From contig NZ_JAGSHX010000006.1 of NCBI RefSeq assembly GCF_018138715.1, positions 9,486,001-9,550,000 on the forward strand: 64,000 nt of DNA, read 5' to 3'. The notes beneath the pieces are model-generated. The model did not search any database, had not been told where the DNA came from, and worked only from the letters and a program-made list of their open reading frames with translations. Of this stretch, positions 17,518 to 26,143 are shown piece after piece. Position 1 is the stretch's first letter; each line of letters opens with the position of its first letter. The DNA is from Streptomyces asiaticus (lineage in GTDB: Bacteria; Actinomycetota; Actinomycetes; Streptomycetales; Streptomycetaceae). Both the position numbers and the translations under genes were made by a program.

Positions 17518-18297
17518 GTGAACGCGTTGAGCGCGGACAGCAGTGTCGGTTCCACCATCGAGGTGCTGGAGGCCGAACTCCCTCAGCTCCAGAAGCAACA
17601 GGAGGCACTCAAGGGTGATTTGGAGGCCGTCACCAAGCGGCTGGAGGCGGTCAGCACCGCCCTGAGCAGTCTTCAGTCCCTCTCCACCTCCGCGGTGCCC
17701 GAGCAGGGCGGCAACGGAGCCCCGGTGGCGGTGGCGGAGCCCGTGGCCCAGCCGGCCGCGGAACCGGCCACCGAGGCCACGGCCGAGGCCGCCGCGCCGG
17801 AGTCCGCCGAGGACACGGCCACCACCGGCCGTACCTCCACCGCCACCCGCAAGGCGGCCATCGGCCGTCAGCGCGGCGGCGGCAAGGCGGGCAAGGCGCC
17901 GGCCACCGGACGGGGCACCAAGGCGGCGGCCAAGAAGACCGCCGCCAAGAAGACCGCGGCGAAGGCCGCGGCCAAGGCTCCCAAGTCCGCCAAGGCCACG
18001 GTGAAGGCCACCAAGGCCACGTCCAAGACCGCCAAGGCCGCGGAGAAGCCGGCGGAGAAGGCCACCAAGGAGGCGGCCGCCACCTCCGAGCGCTCCACCG
18101 GGCTCGCCGACAGCGTGCTGAGCGCGCTGCGCAAGGCCGGCCGCCCCATGCGGGCCTCCGAGGTCAACGAGGCCCTGGGCCGCGACGAGTCCCGCACCAA
18201 TGTGAACTCGGTGCGCAACACCCTCGAGCGGCTGCGCTCCTCGGACCGGGCCCAGCGCTCCGGCCGTGGCCTGTACGAGGCCACGGCCACCAGCTGA
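17518..18297 (+). CDS. Histone-H1-like nucleoid protein: coiled coil, Lys/Ala-rich linker, winged helix
   Basis: 259 residues. Residues about 10-55 form a leucine-zipper-like coiled coil (VLEAELPQLQKQQEALKG). An Ala/Glu/Pro-rich acidic stretch follows to about 110. Residues about 115-190 are a low-complexity Lys/Ala tract with PAKK-like repeats, as in histone H1 tails and the HupS C-terminus. Residues about 197-258 form a compact domain, LADSVLSALRKAGRPMRASEVNEALG and VNSVRNTLERLRSSDRAQRSGRG, with the shape of a winged helix. It likely binds DNA non-specifically and may bridge it through the coiled coil. GTG 17518 lies behind AAAGGGG. It converges on the response regulator with only 9 bp between. 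Confidence 0.75.
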   Translation: MNALSADSSVGSTIEVLEAELPQLQKQQEALKGDLEAVTKRLEAVSTALSSLQSLSTSAVPEQGGNGAPVAVAEPVAQPAAEPATEATAEAAAPESAEDTATTGRTSTATRKAAIGRQRGGGKAGKAPATGRGTKAAAKKTAAKKTAAKAAAKAPKSAKATVKATKATSKTAKAAEKPAEKATKEAAATSERSTGLADSVLSALRKAGRPMRASEVNEALGRDESRTNVNSVRNTLERLRSSDRAQRSGRGLYEATATS

Positions 18298-18306
18298 GGG
18301 GTGCCG

Positions 18307-18999
18307 TCAGTTCACCGCCACCCATGCGTAGCGGTGTTCGGGACGTCCGGTGTCCCCGTACTTGAGCGTGAGGCTGATACGGCCCGCATGCTCGAGGTAC
18401 TTCAGATAGCGCTGGGCCGTGGAGCGGCTGATGCCGGTGCGCTCCGCCACCTCATGGGCGGAGAGCGGGTGGTCGGACTGGTCCAGGACCCGGCGTATGA
18501 GGTCGACGGTGGGCGCGGAGTGGCCCTTGGGGAGGGCGGGACCGGAGGTGTCGGCGGCCGCGAAGGCGCCGAAGATCCGGTCCACCCTCTCCTGGCCGGT
18601 CTCGCCGCGCCCGCCGACGCCCTCGAGGGTGCGGCGCAGTCCCGCGTAGCCGTCCAGCTTGGCCCGCAGCCCGGCGAAGCTGAACGGCTTGACCAGGTAC
18701 TGGAGCGCGCCATGGCGCATGGCGGCCTGCACGGTGGCCACATCACACGCCGCCGTCACCATGATGACGTCGGCGTGGTGGCCGAGCTGGCGCATCCGGC
18801 GCACCAGCGTCAGCCCGGTCTCGTCCGGCAGGTAGTGGTCGAGCAGGACGAGGTCGACCGGGGTGCGTTCGAGGGTCGCGAGGGCCTGGGCGGCGGTATG
18901 GGCACGGGCGGTGACCCGGTAGCCGGGCACCTGGGCCACATACGCAGCGTTGATCTCGGCGACGTGGAAGTCGTCGTCCACGACAAGAACGTCGATCAT
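18307..18999 (-). CDS. CitB/DcuR-type response regulator
   Basis: 230 residues. The receiver domain is residues 1-120 with acidic pocket DDD at 8-10, phospho-acceptor Asp54 (VLLDHYLPD) and the KPF lysine. The C-terminal HTH, HPLSAHEVAERTGISRSTAQRYLKYLEHAGRI, is the DpiA/DcuR/CitB type. Its start overlaps the kinase stop by 4 bp (ATGA). Members of this group activate carboxylate uptake and use genes, and the divergent ABC operon at 20922 is the natural target. Confidence 0.9.
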   Translation of the reverse strand: MIDVLVVDDDFHVAEINAAYVAQVPGYRVTARAHTAAQALATLERTPVDLVLLDHYLPDETGLTLVRRMRQLGHHADVIMVTAACDVATVQAAMRHGALQYLVKPFSFAGLRAKLDGYAGLRRTLEGVGGRGETGQERVDRIFGAFAAADTSGPALPKGHSAPTVDLIRRVLDQSDHPLSAHEVAERTGISRSTAQRYLKYLEHAGRISLTLKYGDTGRPEHRYAWVAVN

Positions 19000-20681
19000 C
19001 GTGACTCTCCTGCTGCGGTGAACTCATGAGTGGGTGTGTCGTCCCCGGTGAGGGCCTCGGGCAGGACGACGGTGAACACCGCCCCGCCACCGGCCCGGGC
19101 GGTGACCCGGGCCATGCCTCCGTATCGCTCGGCCAGCCGACGTACCAGGGCCAGTCCGATGCCCCGGCCGCGCGGCGACACCGCGGCGGGCCCCTCGTGG
19201 GCATCGGGGCCGTCCGGGGAACCGGGGTGGGCGGGCCGTTTGGTGGACCAGCCCTCGGTGAAGATCTGATCGCGCATCCCCGGCGGCACTCCGGGACCGG
19301 TGTCGCTCACCCGCAGCACCGCGGTGGTGCCCTCGGCCCTCAGCTCGACCTCGATGAACGGGGCGGGCGAGCGGTGTGCCGCCACCGCGTCCAGCGCGTT
19401 GTCGATGAGGTTGCCGAGCACGGTCACCAGATCGCGCGGATCGACCACCCGCCCCGGCAGCAGCGTGGCGGGGGAGATGCGCAGGGCGACCCCGCGCTCG
19501 GCCACGATGGCCGACTTGCCGACCAGCAGCGCCGACAGCATCGGATCGTGCACCCGTTCGGAGATCTGTTCGGCCGAGGCGCGCCGGGCGTTGGTCAGCT
19601 CGGCCACGAACTGCGCCGCCCGCTCGTGCAGTCCGAGCTCCAGCAGCCCCAGCAGGGTGTGCAGCCGGTTGGCGTGTTCGTGGTCCTGGGCGCGCAGCGC
19701 GTCCAGCAGCCCGCGAGTGCTGTCCAGCTCGCGGCCCAGCAACTCCAGCTCGGTGCGGTCCCGCAGCGTCGTCACCGCCCCGCCGTCCTTGGTGGGCATG
19801 CGGTTGGCCACCAGCACCCGGCCGCCGCTGACGGTCAGCAGATCCGCCCCGTCCACCCGGCCCGCCAGCACATCGGTGGTGCGGCCCGGGGGCAGTGACT
19901 CCTCCAGGGTGCGTCCGGTGGCGTCCGGGCGGATCCCCAGCAGCCGTCCGGCCTCGTCGTTGACCAGGCGGATCCGGCCCTGCCGGTCGAAGGCCACGAC
20001 CCCTTCGCGGATGCCGTGCAGCATCGCCTCCCGCTCGTCGAGCAGCGCCGAGATGTCGGCGAACGCCACACCGTGGGTGCGGCGGCGCAGTCGGCGCGAG
20101 ACGGCGATCGCCGCGAGGACGCCCACCGCGAGCGCCGCCCCCGCGTACAGCAGCAGCCGGGGCACCGCCGCCAGCAGCTGGTCGCGCACGCTGCCGTAGC
20201 CGATGCCCACCGACACCGCCCCGATGATCCGTCCGTCCCTGGCCCGCAGCGGCACCTTGGCGCGGGCCGAGCGGCCGAGCGTCCCCACGTCGATCTGGAG
20301 GACCTCCCGGCCGGAGAGCGCCTCGCGCGGATCGGTGGAGACGTGTTCGCCGATCCGGGCGGTGGTGGTGTGCGACCAGCGCACCCCACGGGAGTCCATC
20401 ACCACGATGTACAGCGCCCCGGTGGACCGGCGGATCCGCTCCGCCGCCCGCTGCACCGGACCCGACGGGGTGGGCTTCGTGGCGGCGAGGTCCCGGGCGA
20501 TGTCCGGATCGGCCGCGGTGGTCTGGGCGATGGCGAGCGCCTGGTGCATCGCCTGGTTGTCGATCTCGGAGCTGAGCGGGGCCAGGAACAGCGCGGTCGC
20601 CAGCACCATCACCCCGGCGGTGATGGACAGCTGCGCGGCGAGCACCTGACCGGAGACACGCCGGGGCCATCGGATACGCAT
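18996..20681 (-). CDS. CitA/DcuS-type sensor histidine kinase
   Basis: 561 residues. TM1 is about residues 13-35, a periplasmic PASp-type sensor about 40-170, and TM2 about 173-195. A cytoplasmic PAS (about 210-310) follows, then the phospho-acceptor segment LRAQDHEHANRLHTLLGLLELG (His334). The HATPase has N box NLIDNALDAV, DTGPGVP and GRGIGLALVRRL. The extracellular sensor in this family binds citrate, C4-dicarboxylates or similar acids directly. The start overlaps nothing upstream; a 240-bp gap separates it from the divergent ABC operon. Confidence 0.9.
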   Translation of the reverse strand: MRIRWPRRVSGQVLAAQLSITAGVMVLATALFLAPLSSEIDNQAMHQALAIAQTTAADPDIARDLAATKPTPSGPVQRAAERIRRSTGALYIVVMDSRGVRWSHTTTARIGEHVSTDPREALSGREVLQIDVGTLGRSARAKVPLRARDGRIIGAVSVGIGYGSVRDQLLAAVPRLLLYAGAALAVGVLAAIAVSRRLRRRTHGVAFADISALLDEREAMLHGIREGVVAFDRQGRIRLVNDEAGRLLGIRPDATGRTLEESLPPGRTTDVLAGRVDGADLLTVSGGRVLVANRMPTKDGGAVTTLRDRTELELLGRELDSTRGLLDALRAQDHEHANRLHTLLGLLELGLHERAAQFVAELTNARRASAEQISERVHDPMLSALLVGKSAIVAERGVALRISPATLLPGRVVDPRDLVTVLGNLIDNALDAVAAHRSPAPFIEVELRAEGTTAVLRVSDTGPGVPPGMRDQIFTEGWSTKRPAHPGSPDGPDAHEGPAAVSPRGRGIGLALVRRLAERYGGMARVTARAGGGAVFTVVLPEALTGDDTPTHEFTAAGESR

Positions 20682-20749
20682 GATGGGCCCCCTGTCTCCC
20701 GTCTCGAGGTCCCGTGTGGTCCCGTACGCGAGCGGTAGTACTTCGTCCG

Positions 20750-20776
20750 TTTATGGTGCTGTGAAGGCACCGTAAA
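20750..20776. promoter_or_regulatory. Dyad near the kinase promoter
   Basis: TTTATGGTGC at 20750-20759 and GCACCGTAAA at 20767-20776 match as an inverted repeat at 9 of 10 positions, with 7 bp between. It is AT-rich against its background and sits in the gap between the two-component genes and the ABC operon. It is a candidate binding site for the response regulator. Confidence 0.5.
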
Positions 20777-20850
20777 GGCGCCCGGGGCGTATGCCCAGTC
20801 TCCGTAGCGTTTTCGTTGTGCGGGCGCGAGCAAAACGAGCAGAACGCGGT

Positions 20851-20881
20851 TTGTGAGCGCAAGGGCGCGTTGTGCTCACAA
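20851..20881. promoter_or_regulatory. Second dyad, 41 bp before the ABC ATPase gene
   Basis: TTGTGAGC at 20851-20858 and GCTCACAA at 20874-20881 form a perfect 8-bp inverted repeat with 15 bp between. It is a candidate operator for the transporter operon. Confidence 0.5.
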
Positions 20882-20921
20882 GACTGCCGCTGTGGCGCGG
20901 GTCACTCCTACCCTCCCGGCC

Positions 20922-21734
20922 ATGAGCAGCCACACCAGCCCCGCCATCGAGCTGCGGGGAACGAGCAAGGCGTTCCGGACACCGTCCGGGGCCCTCCACA
21001 TCGCGGTCAGGGATCTGGACCTGACCGTCGGACACGGTGAGTTCGTCGCCGTCGTCGGGCCCACCGGCTGCGGCAAGTCCACGACCCTGACCCTGGTCAG
21101 CGGGTTGGAGGAGCCCACCGAGGGCGATGTGCTGGTGGCCGGTGAGCCGGTCCGCGGCATCGCCTCCAACGTGGGCTTCGTCTTCCAGCAGGACGCGGTG
21201 TTCCCCTGGCGCAGCGTGCTGTCGAACGTGATGGCCGGCCCGCGCTTCCGCGGTGTGCCCAAGGCGGAGGCGAAGGAGCGGGCCCGTGAGTGGCTGGCCC
21301 GGGTCGGCCTCACCTCCTTCGAGGACCGCTATCCGCACCAGCTCTCGGGTGGCCAGCGCAAGCGCGTGGCGCTCGCCTCCACCTTCGTCAACGACCCCGA
21401 GATCCTGCTCATGGACGAGCCGTTCTCGGCACTCGACGTCCAGACCCGCGCGCTGATGTCGGACGAACTCCTGGAGCTGTGGGCGGGGACCGGCGCGTGC
21501 GTCGTCTTCGTCACCCACGACCTGGAGGAGTCCATCGCCCTGGCCGACAAGGTCGTGGTGATGACGGCCGGTCCGGCCACCGTCAAGGAGGTCTTCGAGA
21601 TCGATCTGCCCCGGCCCCGCAAGGTGGAGTCGGTGCGGCTGGAGCCACGGTTCGTGGAGATCTACCGGGAGATCTGGTCCTCGCTCGGCGAAGAGGTCCG
21701 CATCACCCGTGAGAGGGGTGCCGTCGATGCCTGA
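20922..21734 (+). CDS. ABC transporter ATPase, NitT/TauT (SsuB-like) family
   Basis: 270 residues. Walker A is GPTGCGKST (46-54), the Q-loop is VFQQDAVFPW, the signature is LSGGQRKR, Walker B is ILLMDEP, and the switch is VTHDLEE. The FPW after the Q-loop is typical of the nitrate/sulfonate/taurine group. It is first gene of an ATPase-permease-binding protein operon. Its stop overlaps the permease start by 8 bp. It is divergent from a carboxylate-type two-component system that probably controls it. The substrate is inferred only as a small organic anion or thiamine-precursor-like molecule. Confidence 0.9.
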   Translation: MSSHTSPAIELRGTSKAFRTPSGALHIAVRDLDLTVGHGEFVAVVGPTGCGKSTTLTLVSGLEEPTEGDVLVAGEPVRGIASNVGFVFQQDAVFPWRSVLSNVMAGPRFRGVPKAEAKERAREWLARVGLTSFEDRYPHQLSGGQRKRVALASTFVNDPEILLMDEPFSALDVQTRALMSDELLELWAGTGACVVFVTHDLEESIALADKVVVMTAGPATVKEVFEIDLPRPRKVESVRLEPRFVEIYREIWSSLGEEVRITRERGAVDA

Positions 21735-22602
21735 GACCATCTCCGCCACGGCCGCCCCCGCCGTCGGCAAGACACCCGGTACGGAGCGCTCCAGGGCCCG
21801 GGCACGCGCCGCGCGCAACCGCGCCATCCTCGTCCAGTCCACCCGCGCCCTGGTGCTCCTCGGCGTCATCGGGCTGTGGGAATGGCTGGCCCGCGCCTCC
21901 GTCATCGACCCCTTCAACTTCTCGATGCCCTCGAAGATCTGGGAGCAGCTCAAGCAGTGGGCGCTGCACGGCACCGCGCAGGGCTCGCTGTGGGAGCAGA
22001 TCTGGTACACGCTCTACGAGGCGCTCCTGGGCTGGGGCATCGGCGTCGTGGCCGGTGTGGTCCTGGGGATCGCGTTCGGCCGGATCGCCTTCCTCGCCGA
22101 TGTGCTCGGCCCGTACATCAAGGTGCTCAACGCGCTGCCGCGGATCGTGCTCGCGCCCATCTTCCTCATCTGGTTCGGCCTCGGCCCGGCCTCGAAGGTG
22201 GCCTCGGCCGTGGTCCTGGTCTTCTTCCCCGTCTTCTTCAACGCCTTCCAGGGCGCCCGGGAGGTCGACCGCAACCTGGTGGCCAACTCCCGGATCCTCG
22301 GCGCGAGCAACCGCCAGGTGACCCTCCAGGTGGTGATTCCCTCCGCCACCTCATGGATCTTCACCAGCCTCCATGTCAGCTTCGGCTTCGCCCTGATCGG
22401 CGCCATCGTCGGCGAGTACATCGGCGCCACCAAGGGGCTCGGCCTGCTGGTGTCCTCCTCGCAGGGCACCTTCAACGCCGCCGGTGTGTACGCCGCCATG
22501 GTGATCCTCGCCGTGGTGGCCCTGCTCGCCGAGGGGCTGCTGACCTTCCTGGAGAAGCGGCTCTTCCGCTGGAAGCCCGCCCAGCCAGGCGAGGACCGCT
22601 GA
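21727..22602 (+). CDS. ABC transporter permease, NitT/TauT family
   Basis: 291 residues with a cytoplasmic N-terminus and about six membrane helices. The EAA-type loop that contacts the ATPase is seen as REVDRNLVANSRILGASNRQVTLQVVIPSA. ATG 21727 overlaps the ATPase stop. An in-frame GTG at 21709 would add six residues. The permease forms a homodimer in this family. It works with the ATPase upstream and the binding lipoprotein at 22704. Confidence 0.9.
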   Translation: MPETISATAAPAVGKTPGTERSRARARAARNRAILVQSTRALVLLGVIGLWEWLARASVIDPFNFSMPSKIWEQLKQWALHGTAQGSLWEQIWYTLYEALLGWGIGVVAGVVLGIAFGRIAFLADVLGPYIKVLNALPRIVLAPIFLIWFGLGPASKVASAVVLVFFPVFFNAFQGAREVDRNLVANSRILGASNRQVTLQVVIPSATSWIFTSLHVSFGFALIGAIVGEYIGATKGLGLLVSSSQGTFNAAGVYAAMVILAVVALLAEGLLTFLEKRLFRWKPAQPGEDR

Positions 22603-22661
22603 GCCCCGCCTCCCTCTTCCCGGCTCCCGCTTCACCCGCTTCAGCCGCGCCTTCGTTCTCC

Positions 22662-22689
22662 CCGCTCAACACCGCTCAACACCGCTCAC
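22662..22689 (+). repeat. 10-bp tandem repeat before the binding-protein gene
   Basis: CCGCTCAACA is repeated about 2.8 times just before the ribosome site (AAGGA at about 22690). It may be neutral, or may act in translation or mRNA stability between permease and binding protein. Confidence 0.5.
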
Positions 22690-22703
22690 AAGGACGTGAC
22701 CTC

Positions 22704-23735
22704 ATGCGCAGCAGTGCCAAGTTCTCCGCGGCCGCCGTCGCCGCGGCGCTCGCTCTCACCACCCTCACCGCCTGTGGCGGCGACTCCAGCGCCTCCGGCG
22801 GCGGGGACGGCAAGGTCAAGATCATGGTGGGTGGCCTGGACAAGGTCATCTACATGCCCGCGATGCTCACCCAGCGGCTCGGCTACTTCAAGGCGGAGGG
22901 CCTCAAGGTCCAGCTGCTCACCGAGCCCGCCGGGGTGCAGGCCACCACCTCGCTGGTCGCGGGCGATGTCCAGGGCGTCGTCGGCTTCTACGACCACACC
23001 CTCGATCTCCAGGTCAAGGGCAAGCAGGTGCAGTCCGTCGTCCAGCTCGCCCAGGCCCCGGGCGAGGTCGAGGTGGTCTCCAACAAGGCGGCGGGCGAGC
23101 TGAAGTCGCCCAAGGACTTCAAGGGCAAGAAGCTCGGTGTCACCGGCCTGGGCTCCTCCACGGACTTCCTGACCAAGTACCTGGCGGTCGACAGCGGCGT
23201 GCAGACCAGCGAGTTCACCCCGGTGGCGGTCGGCGCCGGCCAGACCTTCATCTCGGCCCTCAAGCAGGGCTCCATCCAGGGCGGTATGACCACCGATCCG
23301 ACGGTCGCCCAGATCGTGGAGCAGAAGATCGGCAAGGTCCTGATCGACATGCGTACCCCTGAGGGCTCCAAGCAGGCGCTCGGCGGTCTGTACCCGTCCT
23401 CCTCGCTCTACATGAACGCCGACTGGGTGAACGGCCACAAGGACACGGTGCAGAAGCTGGCCAACGCCTTCGTGAAGACCCTCAAGTGGATGTCCACCCA
23501 CTCGGCCGAGGACATCGCCGCCAAGATGCCGAGCGACTACGCGCAGGGCGGCGCAAAGCTCTACGCGGAGGCCATCAAGAGCACCCTGCCGATGTTCACC
23601 AAGGACGGGGTGATGCCGACGGACGGTCCGGCGACCGTCGAGCGCGTCCTCAAGGCGTTCAACCCCAACCTGAAGAACGCCACGGTGGACCTGAAGAAGA
23701 CCTACACCACCGAGTTCGTCAAGAAGGCGGGCTAG
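22704..23735 (+). CDS. ABC substrate-binding lipoprotein, SsuA/THI5-like
   Basis: 343 residues. A signal peptide ends in the lipobox LTAC (Cys about 25), followed by a Ser/Gly linker and a type II periplasmic-binding fold. KVKIMVGGLDKVIYMPAMLTQRLGYFKAEGL is the standard NMT1/THI5 opening, and VTGLGSSTDFLTKYL and KQGSIQGGMTTDPT line the cleft. It captures the ligand outside the membrane. AAGGA lies 9 bases before ATG 22704. A 101-bp gap with short repeats separates it from the permease, which may allow separate dosage. Confidence 0.9.
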   Translation: MRSSAKFSAAAVAAALALTTLTACGGDSSASGGGDGKVKIMVGGLDKVIYMPAMLTQRLGYFKAEGLKVQLLTEPAGVQATTSLVAGDVQGVVGFYDHTLDLQVKGKQVQSVVQLAQAPGEVEVVSNKAAGELKSPKDFKGKKLGVTGLGSSTDFLTKYLAVDSGVQTSEFTPVAVGAGQTFISALKQGSIQGGMTTDPTVAQIVEQKIGKVLIDMRTPEGSKQALGGLYPSSSLYMNADWVNGHKDTVQKLANAFVKTLKWMSTHSAEDIAAKMPSDYAQGGAKLYAEAIKSTLPMFTKDGVMPTDGPATVERVLKAFNPNLKNATVDLKKTYTTEFVKKAG

Positions 23736-24041
23736 TCCAGCGGGTGTCCGGCGGGTCGTGACGCCTGCGGCGGGCTGGTCCCCTCCCCGCCCCTTCCCAC
23801 AACCGGGGCTCCGCCCCGGGCCCCGGGCTCCAGGGGCGAGGCCCCTGCCACGCGGCGGGCCATGCGGCTCCGCCGCGTGGCCCGCCGGACACCCCGTGGG
23901 GCCCGGGGCCGGTTGCGCGGATTGACAGTCCCGCGCCCGTGGCGGACGGGTGTTTTCTCCCTGGTTCACGAAGACGCGCCGGGTGGCCGGGCGGAAGGCT
24001 GTGCGGCGTCACTCCGCATCCCTTCCGAGGAGGAACACCGC
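23736..24041. other. 306-bp intergenic region rich in GC hairpins
   Basis: No gene is seen. It carries the terminator at 23848-23880 and, just before it, nested blocks such as GGGGCTCCGCCCC and CAGGGGCGAGGCCCCTG that also fold. This resembles the short palindromic intergenic elements scattered in Streptomyces chromosomes. The end near 24026 has a strong ribosome site for the next gene. Confidence 0.5.
23848..23880 (+). terminator. Strong hairpin ending the ABC operon
   Basis: CCACGCGGCGG pairs exactly with CCGCCGCGTGG across an 11-base loop. No T-run follows. Confidence 0.6.
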
Positions 24042-24587
24042 ATGACCCGACACGGAAACAGACGCGTCATCGCGCTGCTGGCGTGTACCGCGGCCCTCAC
24101 CGGTGCCGCCCTCAGCACCGGTGGGGCCGCTCAGGCGGCGGCCCCGGCGAAGGCGCCGACGGCGACCACCTGCACCGACCCCAAGACCGGCGTCCCGCTC
24201 ACCGCCACGATCGAGGGGGACAGGAACGCCAATGCCATCTGGGGCACACCGGGCAGCGTCGTCAACGCCTTCTCCGGGGACGACTGGGTCTTCTCCGACC
24301 TGATCAGCACCTCCGCCGTGGTCTGCCTCGGCGACGGCTCGGACAACTTCAACCCCAGCGACCCGACCAATGTGTCGGTGGGGACGTACTTCGGCGTGAG
24401 CGGCCAGAACGGCAACGACAACATCACGGGGGGCACCGGCAACGACTACCTCTTCGGTGACAGCCCCGACAACGCGTCCCACTCCGGCAACGACACACTG
24501 ATCGGCGGCCCCGGCTACGACGTGGCGAACGGTGGCCCGGGGATCGACCGGTGCGACGCCGAAGTCGAGATCAACTGCGAGCTCTGA
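24042..24587 (+). CDS. Secreted protein with RTX-like calcium-binding repeats
   Basis: 181 residues. A signal peptide (VIALLACTAALTGAALSTG, then AQAAAPA) is followed by a mature region with nonapeptide-like turns GQNGNDNITGGTGNDYLFGD and SGNDTLIGGPGYDVANGG. These match the GGxGxDxUx pattern of hemolysin-type calcium-binding folds. Four Cys in the mature protein (TTCTD, VVCLG, DRCDA, INCEL) may form two disulfides. GAGGAGGAA precedes ATG 24042. No type I secretion genes are nearby; Sec export is expected. It is probably structural or adhesive at the cell surface. Function is unknown. Confidence 0.75.
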   Translation: MTRHGNRRVIALLACTAALTGAALSTGGAAQAAAPAKAPTATTCTDPKTGVPLTATIEGDRNANAIWGTPGSVVNAFSGDDWVFSDLISTSAVVCLGDGSDNFNPSDPTNVSVGTYFGVSGQNGNDNITGGTGNDYLFGDSPDNASHSGNDTLIGGPGYDVANGGPGIDRCDAEVEINCEL

Positions 24588-24608
24588 GGACGGGCGGCGG
24601 GGGGCCTC

Positions 24609-24641
24609 GTAGGCCGCCGGGAGGATTCCCGGGCGGCCTAC
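24609..24641. terminator. Hairpin between convergent genes
   Basis: GTAGGCCGC at 24609-24617 pairs exactly with GCGGCCTAC at 24633-24641, with an inner CGGGA/TCCCG extension. It serves the RTX-like gene and the PucR gene from opposite sides. Confidence 0.6.
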
Positions 24642-24661
24642 GTCCCGTCAGCGCACCTCGT

Positions 24662-25867
24662 TCATGTCGTCCAGGTGCCGGAGGCGGCCCTGGTGACCAC
24701 GGTGCTCAGGATGCGCACGCCACGGGCGGATCCGGGGTCGACGTCGGTGAGCCGGCGCACCCGCTGGAGACGGTAGTCCAGGGTCCGCGGATGGATGTTC
24801 AGCGCGGCGGCGGTGTTCCTGCGGTGCATGTCATGGGCGTAGTACGTCTCCAGGGTGGCGAGCAGTTCGGGGCCCCGGGCGAGGGTCCGGGCCATGCCGG
24901 ACAGCCAGCTGTCGATGTCGCGGTCCTCGGCGACGGCCAGTTCGACGAAGACATCGGCCAGGGTGTGCAGGCGGCGCGGCACGGGCTGGAGCGGAGCCGC
25001 CAGGCTGGTGCGCCGGGCGCGGTCGTACGCGTCGGCCAGCGCACGCACGCGGCCCGTACTGGTGCCGACCGCGCAGGGCCGCGCCACCGCCTCGCCCGCG
25101 TCGCGCACGAAGGCGAGCGCCCGGTCCCGCGCCGACCGGTCGCGGCCCGGCCGGGCCGCATCGGGGGCGCTGTCCTGGCCGGTGGGCACCAGGGCCACCA
25201 GCTCCTCCGCCCGGGGCCAGGCGATCGGCATCCGGTGGTGGGTCAGGAGGGTTTCGACGATCGCCTCGCGCCCTCCGGCGGCCGGGGCGGGACGGCCGGG
25301 GACACGGACGACCACCACCTCGTACGACGCGGCCGGGCTCATGCCGACGGCGCGGGCGAGGCCCGGGGCCAGGGAGTCGTCGGCGAGGAGGGCCGTGGTG
25401 AGGGCGTGCACCCGGGCGACGAGGGGGAGGCGGCGCTTCTGCTCCGCCGCATGGCCGCGGGTGTAGGCGTCGATGCCGCGGGTGCCCTCCGTGGTGAACC
25501 AGGCCATGACCCGCATCAGCTCATCGGTGTTCTCCGGGCCGGACGCCTCCTGGATCTCCCGGAGCATGAGGTTGGTGTGCAGACCGAGGACCCGCCGCCG
25601 GGACGCGGCGGACATCCCCGTCCTGGCCCGCGAGGCGCCCATCGACGCGATGTGGTCGAGGTCCTCCTGGGAGAGGGGGGTTCCCTCGGGGGCTAAGTCC
25701 AGGGTGCGGCGTCTGAGCCAGACCGCGTAGTCCAGCGCCTCGGCCCGTCGCCGGCCGTCGTGCTCCACGAACCGGTACTCGGGGATCTCCTGTCCGTAGA
25801 TCTCCACTTCGTGGCGCGCGTCGTCCAGGGCGCGCCGGGCCAGCTCGGCGAAGAGATGACTTCCCAT
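24662..25867 (-). CDS. PucR/CdaR-type helix-turn-helix regulator
   Basis: 401 residues. The C-terminal HTH_30 is LLATLETYYAHDMHRRNTAAALNIHPRTLDYRLQRVRRLTDVDP, the hallmark of PucR-type activators. A degenerate GGDEF-like middle domain precedes it, and the N-terminal 150 residues resemble the RsbRD-like input domain common in Streptomyces members. GGAGGTACC lies before ATG 25867. No clear target is nearby. The MGDG-synthase-like glycosyltransferase lies upstream on the same strand. Confidence 0.85.
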   Translation of the reverse strand: MGSHLFAELARRALDDARHEVEIYGQEIPEYRFVEHDGRRRAEALDYAVWLRRRTLDLAPEGTPLSQEDLDHIASMGASRARTGMSAASRRRVLGLHTNLMLREIQEASGPENTDELMRVMAWFTTEGTRGIDAYTRGHAAEQKRRLPLVARVHALTTALLADDSLAPGLARAVGMSPAASYEVVVVRVPGRPAPAAGGREAIVETLLTHHRMPIAWPRAEELVALVPTGQDSAPDAARPGRDRSARDRALAFVRDAGEAVARPCAVGTSTGRVRALADAYDRARRTSLAAPLQPVPRRLHTLADVFVELAVAEDRDIDSWLSGMARTLARGPELLATLETYYAHDMHRRNTAAALNIHPRTLDYRLQRVRRLTDVDPGSARGVRILSTVVTRAASGTWTT

Positions 25868-26038
25868 CGGGCGGTACCTCCGTCAGTCGTTCGGGAACTC
25901 CCGCGGGACCGCACGGGGACAACTCACGCGCGGGGGGCGGTGCTCCACACGGGGTTCCCGAGGTCGGATGGGTCGGGGCCGAGCATGCCACCAGTCGCCG
26001 TCGGACGGTCGGCACGGGCGGCATCGCGTGCGCGGAAA

Positions 26039-26143
26039 TTCATCTCGCGGCCGTCGGGGCGACTCACCTCGTGGCCGTGTCGGCGGCTCGGCTCGCGGCC
26101 GTCGGGCCGTCCCGTCGGGGCGATTCACCTCACGGCCGCCCGG
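26039..26143. repeat. Degenerate 24-bp tandem repeats overlapping the glycosyltransferase stop
   Basis: Units of the form TTCACCTCGCGGCCGTCGGG start at 26039, 26063 and 26087, followed by a partial unit and another start at 26124. The spacing of the first three is exactly 24 bp. The last unit contains the stop codon of the glycosyltransferase (26125-26127). Confidence 0.5.
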
